Source: Anaerocolumna cellulosilytica
Lineage (GTDB): Bacteria; Bacillota; Clostridia; Lachnospirales; Lachnospiraceae
Reading direction: 5' to 3'
Length of the DNA: 64,000 bases
NCBI RefSeq assembly: GCF_014218335.1
Contig: NZ_AP023367.1
Coordinates: 4,827,501-4,891,500 of the forward strand
The first letter of the stretch is position 1. The number at the start of each line of letters is the position of its first letter. The translations under genes and the position numbers were made by a program. A model generated the notes under the pieces. That model did no database searches and was not told the DNA's origin. It was given only the letters and a program-made list of their open reading frames with translations. Positions 27,861 through 35,738 of the stretch are shown here, one piece after another.

Positions 27861-29609
27861 TTAAACCGCTTCCAGTTGTTTTTCTAATTGTTGTTTTTCA
27901 TACATTTTTGCATAAATACCTTGTCTATTAAGAAGCTGTTCGTGATTTCCGTATTCCGCAACCTTACCCTCTTCTAATACTAAGATGTTATCGGCATTCT
28001 GTATGGTAGAAATTCTGTGTGCTATTATTATAGTCGTTTTATCTTTCCGATTCTTTTTTAAGTTTTCTAAAATTTGTTCTTCTGTATTGATATCCACCGC
28101 AGAAAGAGCGTCATCAAGTATTAGGATAGGTGCATTCTTCATAAGTGCTCTGGCTATGGAACTTCTCTGCTTTTGACCACCAGATAAGGTTACTCCCCTC
28201 TCTCCGACTAAAGTACTGTAGTCTTCAGGAAAATCCATAATATTATCATGAATACAGGCTTCCCTGGCCGCCATGTGCACCAGTTCCAACTCTTTATTTG
28301 CAGAACCAAATGCTATATTATTCTTTAGTGTATCGGAAAACAAAAAATTATCCTGAGGTACATAGGCTATGTTTTCCCTTAATACCTTAAGTGGAATCTT
28401 ACGGATATCGTGTCCGTCAATGGTAAGCATACCTGGCTCCACATTATACATACGTAATAACAAATTGGCTATGGATGACTTACCACTTCCGGTACGTCCA
28501 AGCACTGCAAGAGTACTGCCCTGTTCCACCTTTACATTTATATCTTCTAATACAATAGGTGTTTCTTTGGTAAAACGAAATGTCAAGTTGTGAAACTCGA
28601 TCTCTCCCTGCAACTTCGTCACCTCATCCAGTTCTTCTTCATCGTATATCTCTGGCTTTTCCTGAAATATGTTTTCAACACGCTTTAAGGACGCAAATCC
28701 CTGAGAGAATAAGGTAATACTTTCTCCTGCCGCAATCATAGGCCAGACAAGCATATAAATATACTGGTTAAACGCAATGAATCTTCCTAGCGTAATGCCT
28801 CCGTTAATGGTGAGATATCCTCCATATATAAGAGTTATTAAACTGGAAAGTCCAATAATTACATCTAGTAAGGGCATTATTACGGCCTGAAGCTTTACCA
28901 CCCTCATATTTTTATCTTTATTTTCTTTATTTGCCTTGGCAAACTGAATCAGTTCTTTTCTCTCCTGAACAAATGCCTTTACAACTCGTATGCCGGATAC
29001 GCTTTCCTGCACCTGGTCCGTTAAATCAGAAAAAGCCTTTTGCTTTTCTGAAAATCGCCTTTCTGCCGATCTGCCGTAATATACACCACCTATCGCTATA
29101 AATATCATAGGTATAACTGCAAGTAAAGTTAACCTTAAATCAACATAAAGAATCATTTTTGTCAGTACCATGATTGTCATAATACAGGCATCAAAAGAGG
29201 TAATAACTGCCGGTCCTATAGACATTCGAATCGCATTTAAATCATTGGTAAAATGAGACATTAAATCTCCCGTCTTATTTCTATTATAAAATCCCATGGA
29301 TAATGTTTCTAGGTGTGTAAACATGTCATTACGGAGCTCAAATTCAATGGAACGGGCAGCACCAAATATAAAGTATCTCCATCCAAACCTGCCGATTGCC
29401 ATGATTAATCCTGTGATAGCAATCTGTACTATCCCTAAGAGAAGACCATCCTTACCAATACTGCTGCTTTTAAGACCATCGGTTATCTCCCCTGTAAACT
29501 GAGGTATGTAAAGACTAACAAAATCTACACAAAACAGGGCCAATATCCCTAAAATATATTTCCATTTGTATTTTACCAGATATTTAATCAAAAATCTTTT
29601 CTTATTCAT
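27861..29609 (-). CDS. ABC exporter half-transporter, degenerate-site subunit
   Basis: This 582-residue half-transporter, first of the pair, has six helices, Walker A GRTGSGKSS, signature LSGGQKQR and Walker B ILILDDALSAVD. The position after the Walker B Asp is Asp rather than the catalytic Glu, the mark of the degenerate ATP site in heterodimeric exporters. Its intact LSGGQ would complete the active site of the partner. The ATG follows GGAGGACCTTC. Upstream lies a possible MITE and the radical-SAM operon; no regulator is adjacent. Confidence 0.9.
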   Translation of the reverse strand: MNKKRFLIKYLVKYKWKYILGILALFCVDFVSLYIPQFTGEITDGLKSSSIGKDGLLLGIVQIAITGLIMAIGRFGWRYFIFGAARSIEFELRNDMFTHLETLSMGFYNRNKTGDLMSHFTNDLNAIRMSIGPAVITSFDACIMTIMVLTKMILYVDLRLTLLAVIPMIFIAIGGVYYGRSAERRFSEKQKAFSDLTDQVQESVSGIRVVKAFVQERKELIQFAKANKENKDKNMRVVKLQAVIMPLLDVIIGLSSLITLIYGGYLTINGGITLGRFIAFNQYIYMLVWPMIAAGESITLFSQGFASLKRVENIFQEKPEIYDEEELDEVTKLQGEIEFHNLTFRFTKETPIVLEDINVKVEQGSTLAVLGRTGSGKSSIANLLLRMYNVEPGMLTIDGHDIRKIPLKVLRENIAYVPQDNFLFSDTLKNNIAFGSANKELELVHMAAREACIHDNIMDFPEDYSTLVGERGVTLSGGQKQRSSIARALMKNAPILILDDALSAVDINTEEQILENLKKNRKDKTTIIIAHRISTIQNADNILVLEEGKVAEYGNHEQLLNRQGIYAKMYEKQQLEKQLEAV

Positions 29610-29645
29610 GAAGGTCCTCCATCCCTTATTATATGTTCAAACCTA

Positions 29646-29798
29646 GGGCGTGTCTGAAAATAGCTTGCTACATGAGAGACCATTTGGGGATTACATGGGA
29701 CGATTTTTTTAGTGTAGTGATACTAAGACCTTAAATCGTACACAGAATACCTCAAAGTTAGGCACTCAGAATGGAACAATGCATATTCCGACACACTT
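29646..29798. mobile_element. Possible MITE or structured relic, about 150 bp
   Basis: Imperfect terminal inverted repeats (29650-29662, GTGTCTGAAAATA; 29782-29794, whose complement is GTGTCGGAATATG; 10 of 13 match) bracket a noncoding stretch with a nested hairpin: ACGATTT (29700-29706) with AAATCGT (29733-29739), enclosing TTAGT/ACTAA. It has no coding capacity and differs from the AT-rich flanks. No second copy is present here and no clear target duplication was seen, so the mobile nature is a guess. The remainder of 29799-29947 shows nothing further. Confidence 0.35.
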
Positions 29799-29947
29799 AA
29801 GCACGTCCTTTTATTATCTATCATTTCAGACAAATTTTCAATTATTTTTTATAATTAATTTATAGATACACTAATGTAAATTTATAAAAAAACAATGTCT
29901 ATGCTAGAATAATTCTTACAAAGACATTGCTTGATATACTTAATAAA

Positions 29948-31297
29948 TTATCTTAAAGTTTTCTCTAGTATCCTTCTAGCCGGTGGAAAAAGCTTTTGCT
30001 TTACAATAAAGTTCCAGACAGGCTCGAACTTCTTCCAGGCACCTGCATAGGTAAAATGCTTTATGGACATTCTAACCTTTTCATGATTTTTTGAAGCCTT
30101 TCCTATATTACTCCACTTATAAAATTCTCTATAAGCTGTCTGGTACCCTTTTTCCATCTCTTCTTTTGATAAGTTCTTATGTTGAAATACCAGATGTCTA
30201 GTATCATATGCATTCCAGTCAAAGCTTTGTATCCTATTTTCTTCTTTCATCTGATGGAACAGACTTGTTCCCGGATATGGGGTCAATATGTGAAAGGTTG
30301 CAGTTGTAATACCACTCTCAATTGCCCAGGAGACAGTTCTTAAAAAAGTATCCTTATCATCCTCTTCCATCCCGAAGATAAAACTACCGTTAATCATGAT
30401 ACCCAGTTCATCCAGTCGCTTCACCGCTGTTTGGTAAGATTGGTTTATATTCGTTTGTTTTCTTGCTTTAATAAGATTCTCCCGATTCATGGACTCAAAG
30501 CCAATAAAAGCACTACGAAACCCGGCTTCATAGGCTTCTTCAATTAAGTCTCCTTCAAGAACAGAATTGACTGTAATCGCTCCTTGGAACACTCTGTTCA
30601 TAGATTTCATTTCTCGAAACAATTCATGGCACAGTTTTTTGTCTGCAAACAAGTTATCATCTAAAAAATATAGATGCTTTCCTGGTAATGTATCAAGCTC
30701 TTTTAATATTCTATCTATTTTACAGGTATAAAAAGACTGACCCTTTTCAAAAAAAGAATTAACATAACAAAAAGAGCATTGGTTCGGGCAACCTCTTGAG
30801 AAAACCATGGAATTAGGTACCAGGTAATGACTCCGTTTTAGTAAATCTCTTCTTGGCAGCGGCAGGTTGTCAAGACACACCGTTCCCGTCTGATAAAACT
30901 GTCTTGGCTTACCCTCCCGTAACTCCTTTAAAAATAGTGGAAATGATGTTTCTCCTATCCCGAGCAGTACCGTGTCAGCATGCGCTTTAGCTTCTATCGG
31001 CAAAGTGGTCGCGTGCAGACCACCCATTGCAACATAAACTCCTCTTTTGCGGTAAGAATCACCAATCTCATAAGCATGAAGTGCATTGGTTATATACGTC
31101 TGGATACATACCAAATCAGGCATATCATCATAAGTAAGTTCCTCAATATGTTCATCTACTATGATAACCTCATCCTCTTCAGAACAAAAAGCCGCCAAAG
31201 TTGCCAGTCCAAGTGGGGGAAATAAGGAGTACTTAATTGGCCTCCAAAATGGTGTTTTAGCCTCCTGCAAAGCTGGCAGTATAAATTTAATCTTCAC
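29948..31297 (-). CDS. Radical SAM protein with B12-binding-like N-terminus
   Basis: This 449-residue protein has an N-terminal Rossmann-like region (about 1-140) in the position of a cobalamin-binding domain but without a clear D-x-H-x-x-G motif. A radical SAM barrel follows, with the 4Fe-4S cluster motif SRGCPNQCSFCYV (C-x3-C-x2-C, about residues 168-176), FLDDNLFADK and GFESMNRENL, and then a C-terminal region resembling those in the B12/radical-SAM methylase group. Reaction and substrate are unknown. It starts at GTG 31297, nine bases after AAAGGAG, only four bases after the XRE gene, so it is translationally linked to the XRE/DUF2975 pair. Confidence 0.82.
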   Translation of the reverse strand: MKIKFILPALQEAKTPFWRPIKYSLFPPLGLATLAAFCSEEDEVIIVDEHIEELTYDDMPDLVCIQTYITNALHAYEIGDSYRKRGVYVAMGGLHATTLPIEAKAHADTVLLGIGETSFPLFLKELREGKPRQFYQTGTVCLDNLPLPRRDLLKRSHYLVPNSMVFSRGCPNQCSFCYVNSFFEKGQSFYTCKIDRILKELDTLPGKHLYFLDDNLFADKKLCHELFREMKSMNRVFQGAITVNSVLEGDLIEEAYEAGFRSAFIGFESMNRENLIKARKQTNINQSYQTAVKRLDELGIMINGSFIFGMEEDDKDTFLRTVSWAIESGITTATFHILTPYPGTSLFHQMKEENRIQSFDWNAYDTRHLVFQHKNLSKEEMEKGYQTAYREFYKWSNIGKASKNHEKVRMSIKHFTYAGAWKKFEPVWNFIVKQKLFPPARRILEKTLR

Positions 31298-31301
31298 GAA
31301 A

Positions 31302-31523
31302 TCACTCCTTTAAGTCCTCAAAAGGGACATACTCCAAGACATCACCCGGCTGACAAGAAAGTGCCTCACAGATTTTTTCAAGTGTTGAAAACTTTATTGC
31401 TTTTGCTTTCCCATTCTTTAATATGGATATATTCGCCATAGTAATTCCTACTTTTTCAGATAGTTCTGTTACACTCATCTTTCTTTTTGCAAGCATAACA
31501 TCAACATTAACTATAATTGCCAT
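31302..31523 (-). CDS. XRE-type small DNA-binding protein (YozG-like)
   Basis: This 73-residue protein is a single Cro/C1 helix-turn-helix: MSVTELSEKVGITMANISIL with recognition helix NISILKNGKAKAIKFSTLEK, ending CQPGDVLEYVP. This is the HTH_26 type that is regularly coupled to DUF2975 membrane proteins. The ATG follows GAGGTAGAGAT. It lies nine bases after the DUF2975 gene and four before the radical SAM gene. The target is unknown; autoregulation is plausible. Confidence 0.9.
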   Translation of the reverse strand: MAIIVNVDVMLAKRKMSVTELSEKVGITMANISILKNGKAKAIKFSTLEKICEALSCQPGDVLEYVPFEDLKE

Positions 31524-31532
31524 ATCTCTACC

Positions 31533-32012
31533 TCAAATCGTCAAATCATTTTCCTGTTTTAATTCACATGCTTTTAGCACCAAATGTGACAAAGCCATAC
31601 TTAGAATCGTAAGAGAACATCCAACAAACAGAATAAGTATAATCAACAGTAAAATTAAAGGATGTAGTATTTTTGCTACAAACAGCAGACTACCACCAAC
31701 AATATAGATGCAGCAATCTATTAATATAAATTTGCTGATTGACTTTAAAGAAAGGGCGTTGTCTATACAAAAAGAATTGTCCTGTTTTACATTTTGGCAG
31801 ATTTTTAAAAACTTCCAAAGGGAAAGATAACAGGGAACAGCTGTTATCCATATAAAAATTTGAAACACAATGCGCATATTACGTATTTTCAATTCCTCAG
31901 GAATAAAGTCTCTGCTTAACTCCGGCAAAAGAACAATTAAAAATACAATACCTAATGTGCCGGCTACAAAAGCTATCCCATTAAGCCAGACAGCCATTTC
32001 TTTTTGCCTCAT
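31533..32012 (-). CDS. DUF2975 membrane protein
   Basis: This 159-residue protein has four predicted membrane helices (about 10-33, 50-70, 95-120, 122-145) and typical DUF2975 features, including the middle segment LWKFLKICQNVKQDNSFCID and LSLKSISKFILID. The start at ATG 32012 was chosen because GGGAGG is seven bases upstream; the in-frame ATG at 32027 overlaps that site. It is the first gene of the DUF2975-XRE-radical SAM operon. DUF2975 proteins pair with XRE regulators as a membrane-linked regulatory unit whose signal is unknown. Confidence 0.85.
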   Translation of the reverse strand: MRQKEMAVWLNGIAFVAGTLGIVFLIVLLPELSRDFIPEELKIRNMRIVFQIFIWITAVPCYLSLWKFLKICQNVKQDNSFCIDNALSLKSISKFILIDCCIYIVGGSLLFVAKILHPLILLLIILILFVGCSLTILSMALSHLVLKACELKQENDLTI

Positions 32013-32027
32013 ATTCATTCCTCCCAT

Positions 32028-32338
32028 AAGTGATATGTTTTTATAGAATGTTTACATCATAGATTTCATTTGTGGATACTGCACAAAGATACACAAGTGA
32101 ATATCTTATTGAGTTACTATACTATGAGCAGAAAGCATTGTCAATATATTTTTATTGTTTTACAATAAATTATTATTATATTACAACAATTATATTATAT
32201 TAATATTTCAATCTATATGTTTAATACTATCTACAAATCATTTAATACACCTTTTTTACAATTGAGGTATATTTACAACACGACTTTTAAGTGATACACT
32301 TCTAGATAATCATTACAACCTTACAAAGGAGGCATATA
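32028..32338. other. AT-rich divergent promoter region
   Basis: This 311-base gap between the DUF2975 operon and the prolyl-tRNA editing pseudogene is very AT-rich. No reading frame, terminator or known RNA is visible; it should carry two divergent promoters, which cannot be placed reliably. Confidence 0.4.
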
Positions 32339-32645
32339 ATGGGCGAATTATATATTGACCCTGTTTTATATACCGGCAGACCGATGCCGGAAGGCAGACT
32401 TTTAAAAGAAATGCGGGTTTATGACTGAATACCTAGATATCACTCCAGGCTCTGTTAGTGTTCTGGGACTGATGAATGATAAAGATTGCAAAGTACAACT
32501 CTTAATAGATAAAGATATATTACAGCAGGAATATATAGGTTGTCATCCCTGTGTTAATACAGCCAGCTTAAAGATTTCTCTCAAGGATTTGCTTAGCCGG
32601 TGTTTGCCTTATATAAAATATGATATAACCTTTGTAGAACTTTAG
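32339..32645 (+). pseudogene. Prolyl-tRNA editing protein (ProX/YbaK-like) with internal deletion
   Basis: AAAGGAGG precedes an ATG at 32339 that opens the normal N-terminus of a trans-editing deacylase (GRPMPEGRLLKEMRVYD) but stops at TGA after 29 codons. An overlapping frame from 32421 to 32645 gives the C-terminal part: EYLDITPGSVSVLGLMND, KDCKVQLLIDKDI, GCHPCVNTASLKIS, and the end ITFVEL. About 65-70 residues between, including the catalytic lysine region, are missing, and the two parts are out of frame. Intact homologues are about 160-170 residues and hydrolyse mischarged Ala- or Cys-tRNA(Pro). The fragment is most likely non-functional. Confidence 0.8.
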
Positions 32646-32719
32646 TGGAATAGTAGTCATAAATATGTCCTTGCTTCGGTATAATGAAGAAAAGACAGTT
32701 ATAAACAGATGGGTATTAC

Positions 32720-32776
32720 ATTGAAAGACTCTCTTCAACTTTTGATTTCAACGCGTGCTATTGCACGCAGATGGGA
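32720..32776 (+). repeat. Diverged single copy of the 65-bp hairpin repeat, before the DUF188 gene
   Basis: The order matches the tandem units at 36688-36954 read on their sense strand: ATTGAA…TTCAA stem (32720-32737), TTGATTT (32742-32748), a GTGC hairpin GCGTGC-TATT-GCACGC (32753-32768), and AGATGGGA (32769-32776) leading to a start codon at 32795. The hairpin stem is 6 bp and uses different bases from the 36.7-kb units while staying paired. Confidence 0.6.
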
Positions 32777-32794
32777 ATAGGAATAGGAATAAGA

Positions 32795-33262
32795 ATGAAA
32801 ATATTAGTTGATGCGGACGCTTGTCCCGTAAAACACATTATAGAACGAGTGGCAAAAGGTCTTAATATACCAGTTGTCATGGTTATTGATACAAGTCATA
32901 TTCTAGAATCTGATTATAGTAAAATAATACAAGTTAGTAAAGCACCGGATGCTGTAGATATCGCTTTAATCAACCGCACGAATTCCGGAGATATCGTAGT
33001 GACTCAGGATTATGGAGTTGCCTCTATGGCACTGGGTAAGAGAGCCCTTGCAATTAACCAGAATGGCCGATATTACACCGAAGAAAATATTGACCTATTA
33101 ATGTTTGAACGCCACCTGTCTAAAAAACAGCGTAAAGCAGGAGGACGTATCGCCTCCATGAAAAAACGTTCTAAAGAAGATGATGAAAAGTTTGAACTTG
33201 CATTTTATAAATTATGCAGCCAAAATAAACTTAAGGGGATTAAAGTCTCAAAAACAGACTAA
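32795..33262 (+). CDS. DUF188 (UPF0178, YaiI/YqxD) family protein
   Basis: This 155-residue cytoplasmic protein of the YaiI/YqxD family has a PIN-like fold. It has the diagnostic start KILVDADACPVK, the middle DIALINRTNSGDIVVTQDYG with conserved Asp residues, and YTEENIDLLMFERHLSKK followed by a basic C-terminus. No activity has been firmly assigned, though PIN-like acidic residues suggest a nuclease. ATG 32795 was chosen over ATG 32771, which would add a GIGIGI tail from three GGAATA repeats. The ribosome site is supplied by the repeat element ending at 32776 or by the AGGAATA copies. Confidence 0.85.
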   Translation: MKILVDADACPVKHIIERVAKGLNIPVVMVIDTSHILESDYSKIIQVSKAPDAVDIALINRTNSGDIVVTQDYGVASMALGKRALAINQNGRYYTEENIDLLMFERHLSKKQRKAGGRIASMKKRSKEDDEKFELAFYKLCSQNKLKGIKVSKTD

Positions 33263-33268
33263 ATCCCC
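33234..33268. terminator. Hairpin overlapping the DUF188 stop codon
   Basis: AGGGGATTAAAGTCT (33234-33248) pairs, with one unpaired base, with AGACTAAATCCCCT (33255-33268). It spans the stop codon and lies between convergent genes. T tails are poor on both strands, so efficiency is uncertain. Confidence 0.5.
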
Positions 33269-33289
33269 TGCCAACTATAAGACGTTCAA

Positions 33290-34882
33290 TTATAAGACTG
33301 CCTCTAAAAGTTTTTTGCTATACCCATGAGAAGGTTCTGTAAACAATACAGAAACTGGTGCCTCTTCTACAATCTCCCCCTGGTACATAACGCATACCCT
33401 ATCGCACATTTTGTGTATCACTTTTAAATCATGGGATATAAAGAGATAGGAAAGCTTGTACTCCTCCCTTAGTTCTTTTAGTAAATCCAGAATCTGTGCC
33501 TGTACAGTTACATCCAGTGCAGAAACCGGTTCATCAAGAACAATAAATTTTGAATTTTGAATTAATGCTGCACCAATGGCAATTCTTTGTCGCTGCCCGC
33601 CACTAAGCTGGGATAGATACCTGTCCTTATAGGAGGTATTTAAGCCAATTCTTACAAGTATGTTATCTACCTTATCCTGTCTTTCTTCTTTCCCGTACCC
33701 GCTTCCCGAAAGTTTTAAGGGTTCTTCCAGTATCCACCCAACCTTTTTTGAAGGATTTAAACTTTGGTAAGGATCCTGGAAAACCATGCGGGGAGCCTTC
33801 TCTGCTAACTTGATATTTCCCTTCCAGTTATCAACCAGCCCTAATACAGCTTTTGCCAGAGTTGTTTTGCCACTGCCACTCTCGCCTACAATTCCAAGGC
33901 TTTCTCCTTCTAACAAATGCAGAGACACCCTATTTACAACCTGCTTATACGATTTTTCTTTCAAAAAACCCTTTGCTTTTTCTTCATATTTGACTTCCAA
34001 ATCCCTAACAGACAAGATTACCTCTTCACTAGGACTATTTATTATAGAAACTGAGGATGCTTTAGCACCCTGCCTCATATTATCAATTACCGGCACAGCT
34101 TCAATTAATTCTTTTGTATAACTGGTTTTAGGGGATGAAAAAATCTCTTCAACTAACCCCTGCTCTTCAATCTTACCATTCTTCATAACCAGAGCCCTAG
34201 AGCAGATTTGTCTGATCACACCCAAGTCATGAGATATTAGCAATATGGCTGTATTATAATCCTTTTGTAACTTTTGAAGAAGCTTTAATATCTGCGCCTG
34301 AAGGGTAACATCCAAAGCAGTGGTCGGCTCATCGGCTATTAATAGTCTGGGCTTGCATATCATTGCCATGGCAATCATTACTCTCTGCCTCATACCTCCT
34401 GACAATTGATGAGGATACATGTAATACAACTCTTTTGCACCCTTTAACCCTGCTTCTTCAAAAGCTGCATATATCTTTGTTTTCCTCTGCTCTCCACTTA
34501 AGCTTTTTTCATGAAGAAGCAGCATTTCTTCTATCTGAAACCCTATTGTCATCACTGGATTTAAGGAGGTCATAGGTTCTTGAAATATCATAGACATTTC
34601 TTTCCCTTTTAACTGCCTCAATTCCTGCTTCTTTAAACTTAATAAATTTTTACCCAAAAACATAAGTTTTCCACCAAATACTTTGGCAGACTCTGGTAAA
34701 AGTCCTGCTATTGCAAGGGCTGTCATGGTTTTACCGGAACCGGATTCCCCTACTAAACCAAGTATCTCTCCGTGTTTTAAAGAAAAGGTTATGCCATCTA
34801 TTACTGTATTTTTTTCTCTTCTTACCGGAAACCCCAAGGTAAGACCCTCCACCTTGACTAATATATCTTCTTTTTCCTGCAT
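33290..34882 (-). CDS. Fused dipeptide/oligopeptide ABC ATPase (DppD-DppF type)
   Basis: This 530-residue cytoplasmic ATPase carries two complete nucleotide-binding domains in one chain. The first has GESGSGKTM, LSGGMRQR and LLIADEPTTALD; the second (from about residue 290) has GESGSGKTT, LSGGQRQR and FIVLDEPVSALD. Usually DppD and DppF are separate; fused forms such as YejF/GsiA exist. The true start is ATG 34882, six bases after GGGAG; the open frame up to 34975 is out of register with the family. It is the last gene of the importer operon and powers the two permeases upstream. The ribosome site lies inside a copy of the 65-bp repeat. Confidence 0.9.
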   Translation of the reverse strand: MQEKEDILVKVEGLTLGFPVRREKNTVIDGITFSLKHGEILGLVGESGSGKTMTALAIAGLLPESAKVFGGKLMFLGKNLLSLKKQELRQLKGKEMSMIFQEPMTSLNPVMTIGFQIEEMLLLHEKSLSGEQRKTKIYAAFEEAGLKGAKELYYMYPHQLSGGMRQRVMIAMAMICKPRLLIADEPTTALDVTLQAQILKLLQKLQKDYNTAILLISHDLGVIRQICSRALVMKNGKIEEQGLVEEIFSSPKTSYTKELIEAVPVIDNMRQGAKASSVSIINSPSEEVILSVRDLEVKYEEKAKGFLKEKSYKQVVNRVSLHLLEGESLGIVGESGSGKTTLAKAVLGLVDNWKGNIKLAEKAPRMVFQDPYQSLNPSKKVGWILEEPLKLSGSGYGKEERQDKVDNILVRIGLNTSYKDRYLSQLSGGQRQRIAIGAALIQNSKFIVLDEPVSALDVTVQAQILDLLKELREEYKLSYLFISHDLKVIHKMCDRVCVMYQGEIVEEAPVSVLFTEPSHGYSKKLLEAVL

Positions 34883-34888
34883 GTTAAA

Positions 34889-34960
34889 CTCCCATCTGTG
34901 TGCAATTACGCACGTACTAATCAGGATGCTAAAAAAGTTTAAGTCTCTAACTTTCATTAA
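34889..34960 (-). repeat. Diverged copy of the 65-bp hairpin repeat at the dppC/dppDF junction
   Basis: Read on the minus strand, it runs from ATTAATGAAAG (34960) through TTTTTTAGC and CTGATTA to a GTGC-GTAATT-GCAC hairpin and ends AGATGGGAG, then TTTAAC and the ATG at 34882. The final 17 bases, GATGGGAGTTTAACATG, parallel those before dppB (GACGGGAGTTTACATG). The element overlaps the last codons of the upstream permease. Confidence 0.5.
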
Positions 34961-35738
34961 TGAGACTAAAACCAAGTACCGTGATTACAATCATAAAACC
35001 TGGTGCAAGTGCATACCAGGGTGCATTAAATAAAAAAGACTGCGCTTCTGAGAGCATCCTTCCAAGGCTTGCATCAGGAGGCTGCACGCCAAGCTGCAAA
35101 TAGCTCATACCGGCTTCTGCCAATACCGCATTATTAAAGCCTATGGTTAAAGAAGATAACAGTATAGGCCTGGTGTTGGGCAGAATATGGACAAACATAA
35201 CACGAAAATCTCTTGCCCCCATTAACTTGGCATTTTTAACAAAATCCATTTCTTTATATTGAATAAACTCACTACGGATAACTCTTGCAAAGCTAGGAAC
35301 AAAAATAATTCCTAATGCTAAAATAACATTATATTTACCGGCTCCCGCCACACTTACAAAAATTAAAGCCAGCAAAATACTTGGAAATGAAGCAATTCCA
35401 TCATTGACCCGCATTATTATTTCATCCAGCAGGCCTCCATAATAGCCTGTCAAGGCACCGATAAAGGTACCTATTCCACCGCCTATGATAATTGTAGAGA
35501 TTGCTACAAAAAATGTAGTTTTCGCACCTGTCATTACCCGGCTTAAAATATCCCGTCCGAAGTTATCGGTACCAAAAGGATGGCTAAAGGTAGGTGCTGC
35601 ATTCTTTAAGGTACTGTTCATCTCATTAGGGTCATAAGGTGTATAGAATATTCCTATCAATACGAATAGAGCAACCAGACTAACTAGCACTACTCCCACC
35701 ACACGGCTTACTTGTTTATGGTTTTTTCTTATGTTCAC
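34947..35738 (-). CDS. Dipeptide/nickel-type ABC permease (DppC)
   Basis: This 263-residue permease has an N-terminal helix (VVLVSLVALFVLIGIFY), the family segment HPFGTDNFGRDILSR near residue 50, and the EAA loop AKLMGARDFRVMFVHILPNT. It pairs with the DppB permease. The GTG start at 35738 directly abuts the DppB stop, with GAGGAG inside the end of that gene, so translation is coupled. The C-terminus ends LGFSLINES; most homologues continue about 10 residues (GDGLRDxLDP-like). The next bases in another frame read VRDLNFF, so a frameshift or a small truncation caused by the repeat is possible. Confidence 0.87.
   Translation of the reverse strand: MNIRKNHKQVSRVVGVVLVSLVALFVLIGIFYTPYDPNEMNSTLKNAAPTFSHPFGTDNFGRDILSRVMTGAKTTFFVAISTIIIGGGIGTFIGALTGYYGGLLDEIIMRVNDGIASFPSILLALIFVSVAGAGKYNVILALGIIFVPSFARVIRSEFIQYKEMDFVKNAKLMGARDFRVMFVHILPNTRPILLSSLTIGFNNAVLAEAGMSYLQLGVQPPDASLGRMLSEAQSFLFNAPWYALAPGFMIVITVLGFSLINES

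Noticed and set aside
32771-32794. Longer N-terminus of the DUF188 protein
   Set aside because: It would encode GIGIGI from a GGAATA triplet repeat and lies inside the ribosome-site region; homologues begin at MKILVDADA.
34883-34975. N-terminal extension of the fused ABC ATPase
   Set aside because: The extra residues do not match the family, overlap dppC and lack a ribosome site; ATG 34882 has one.
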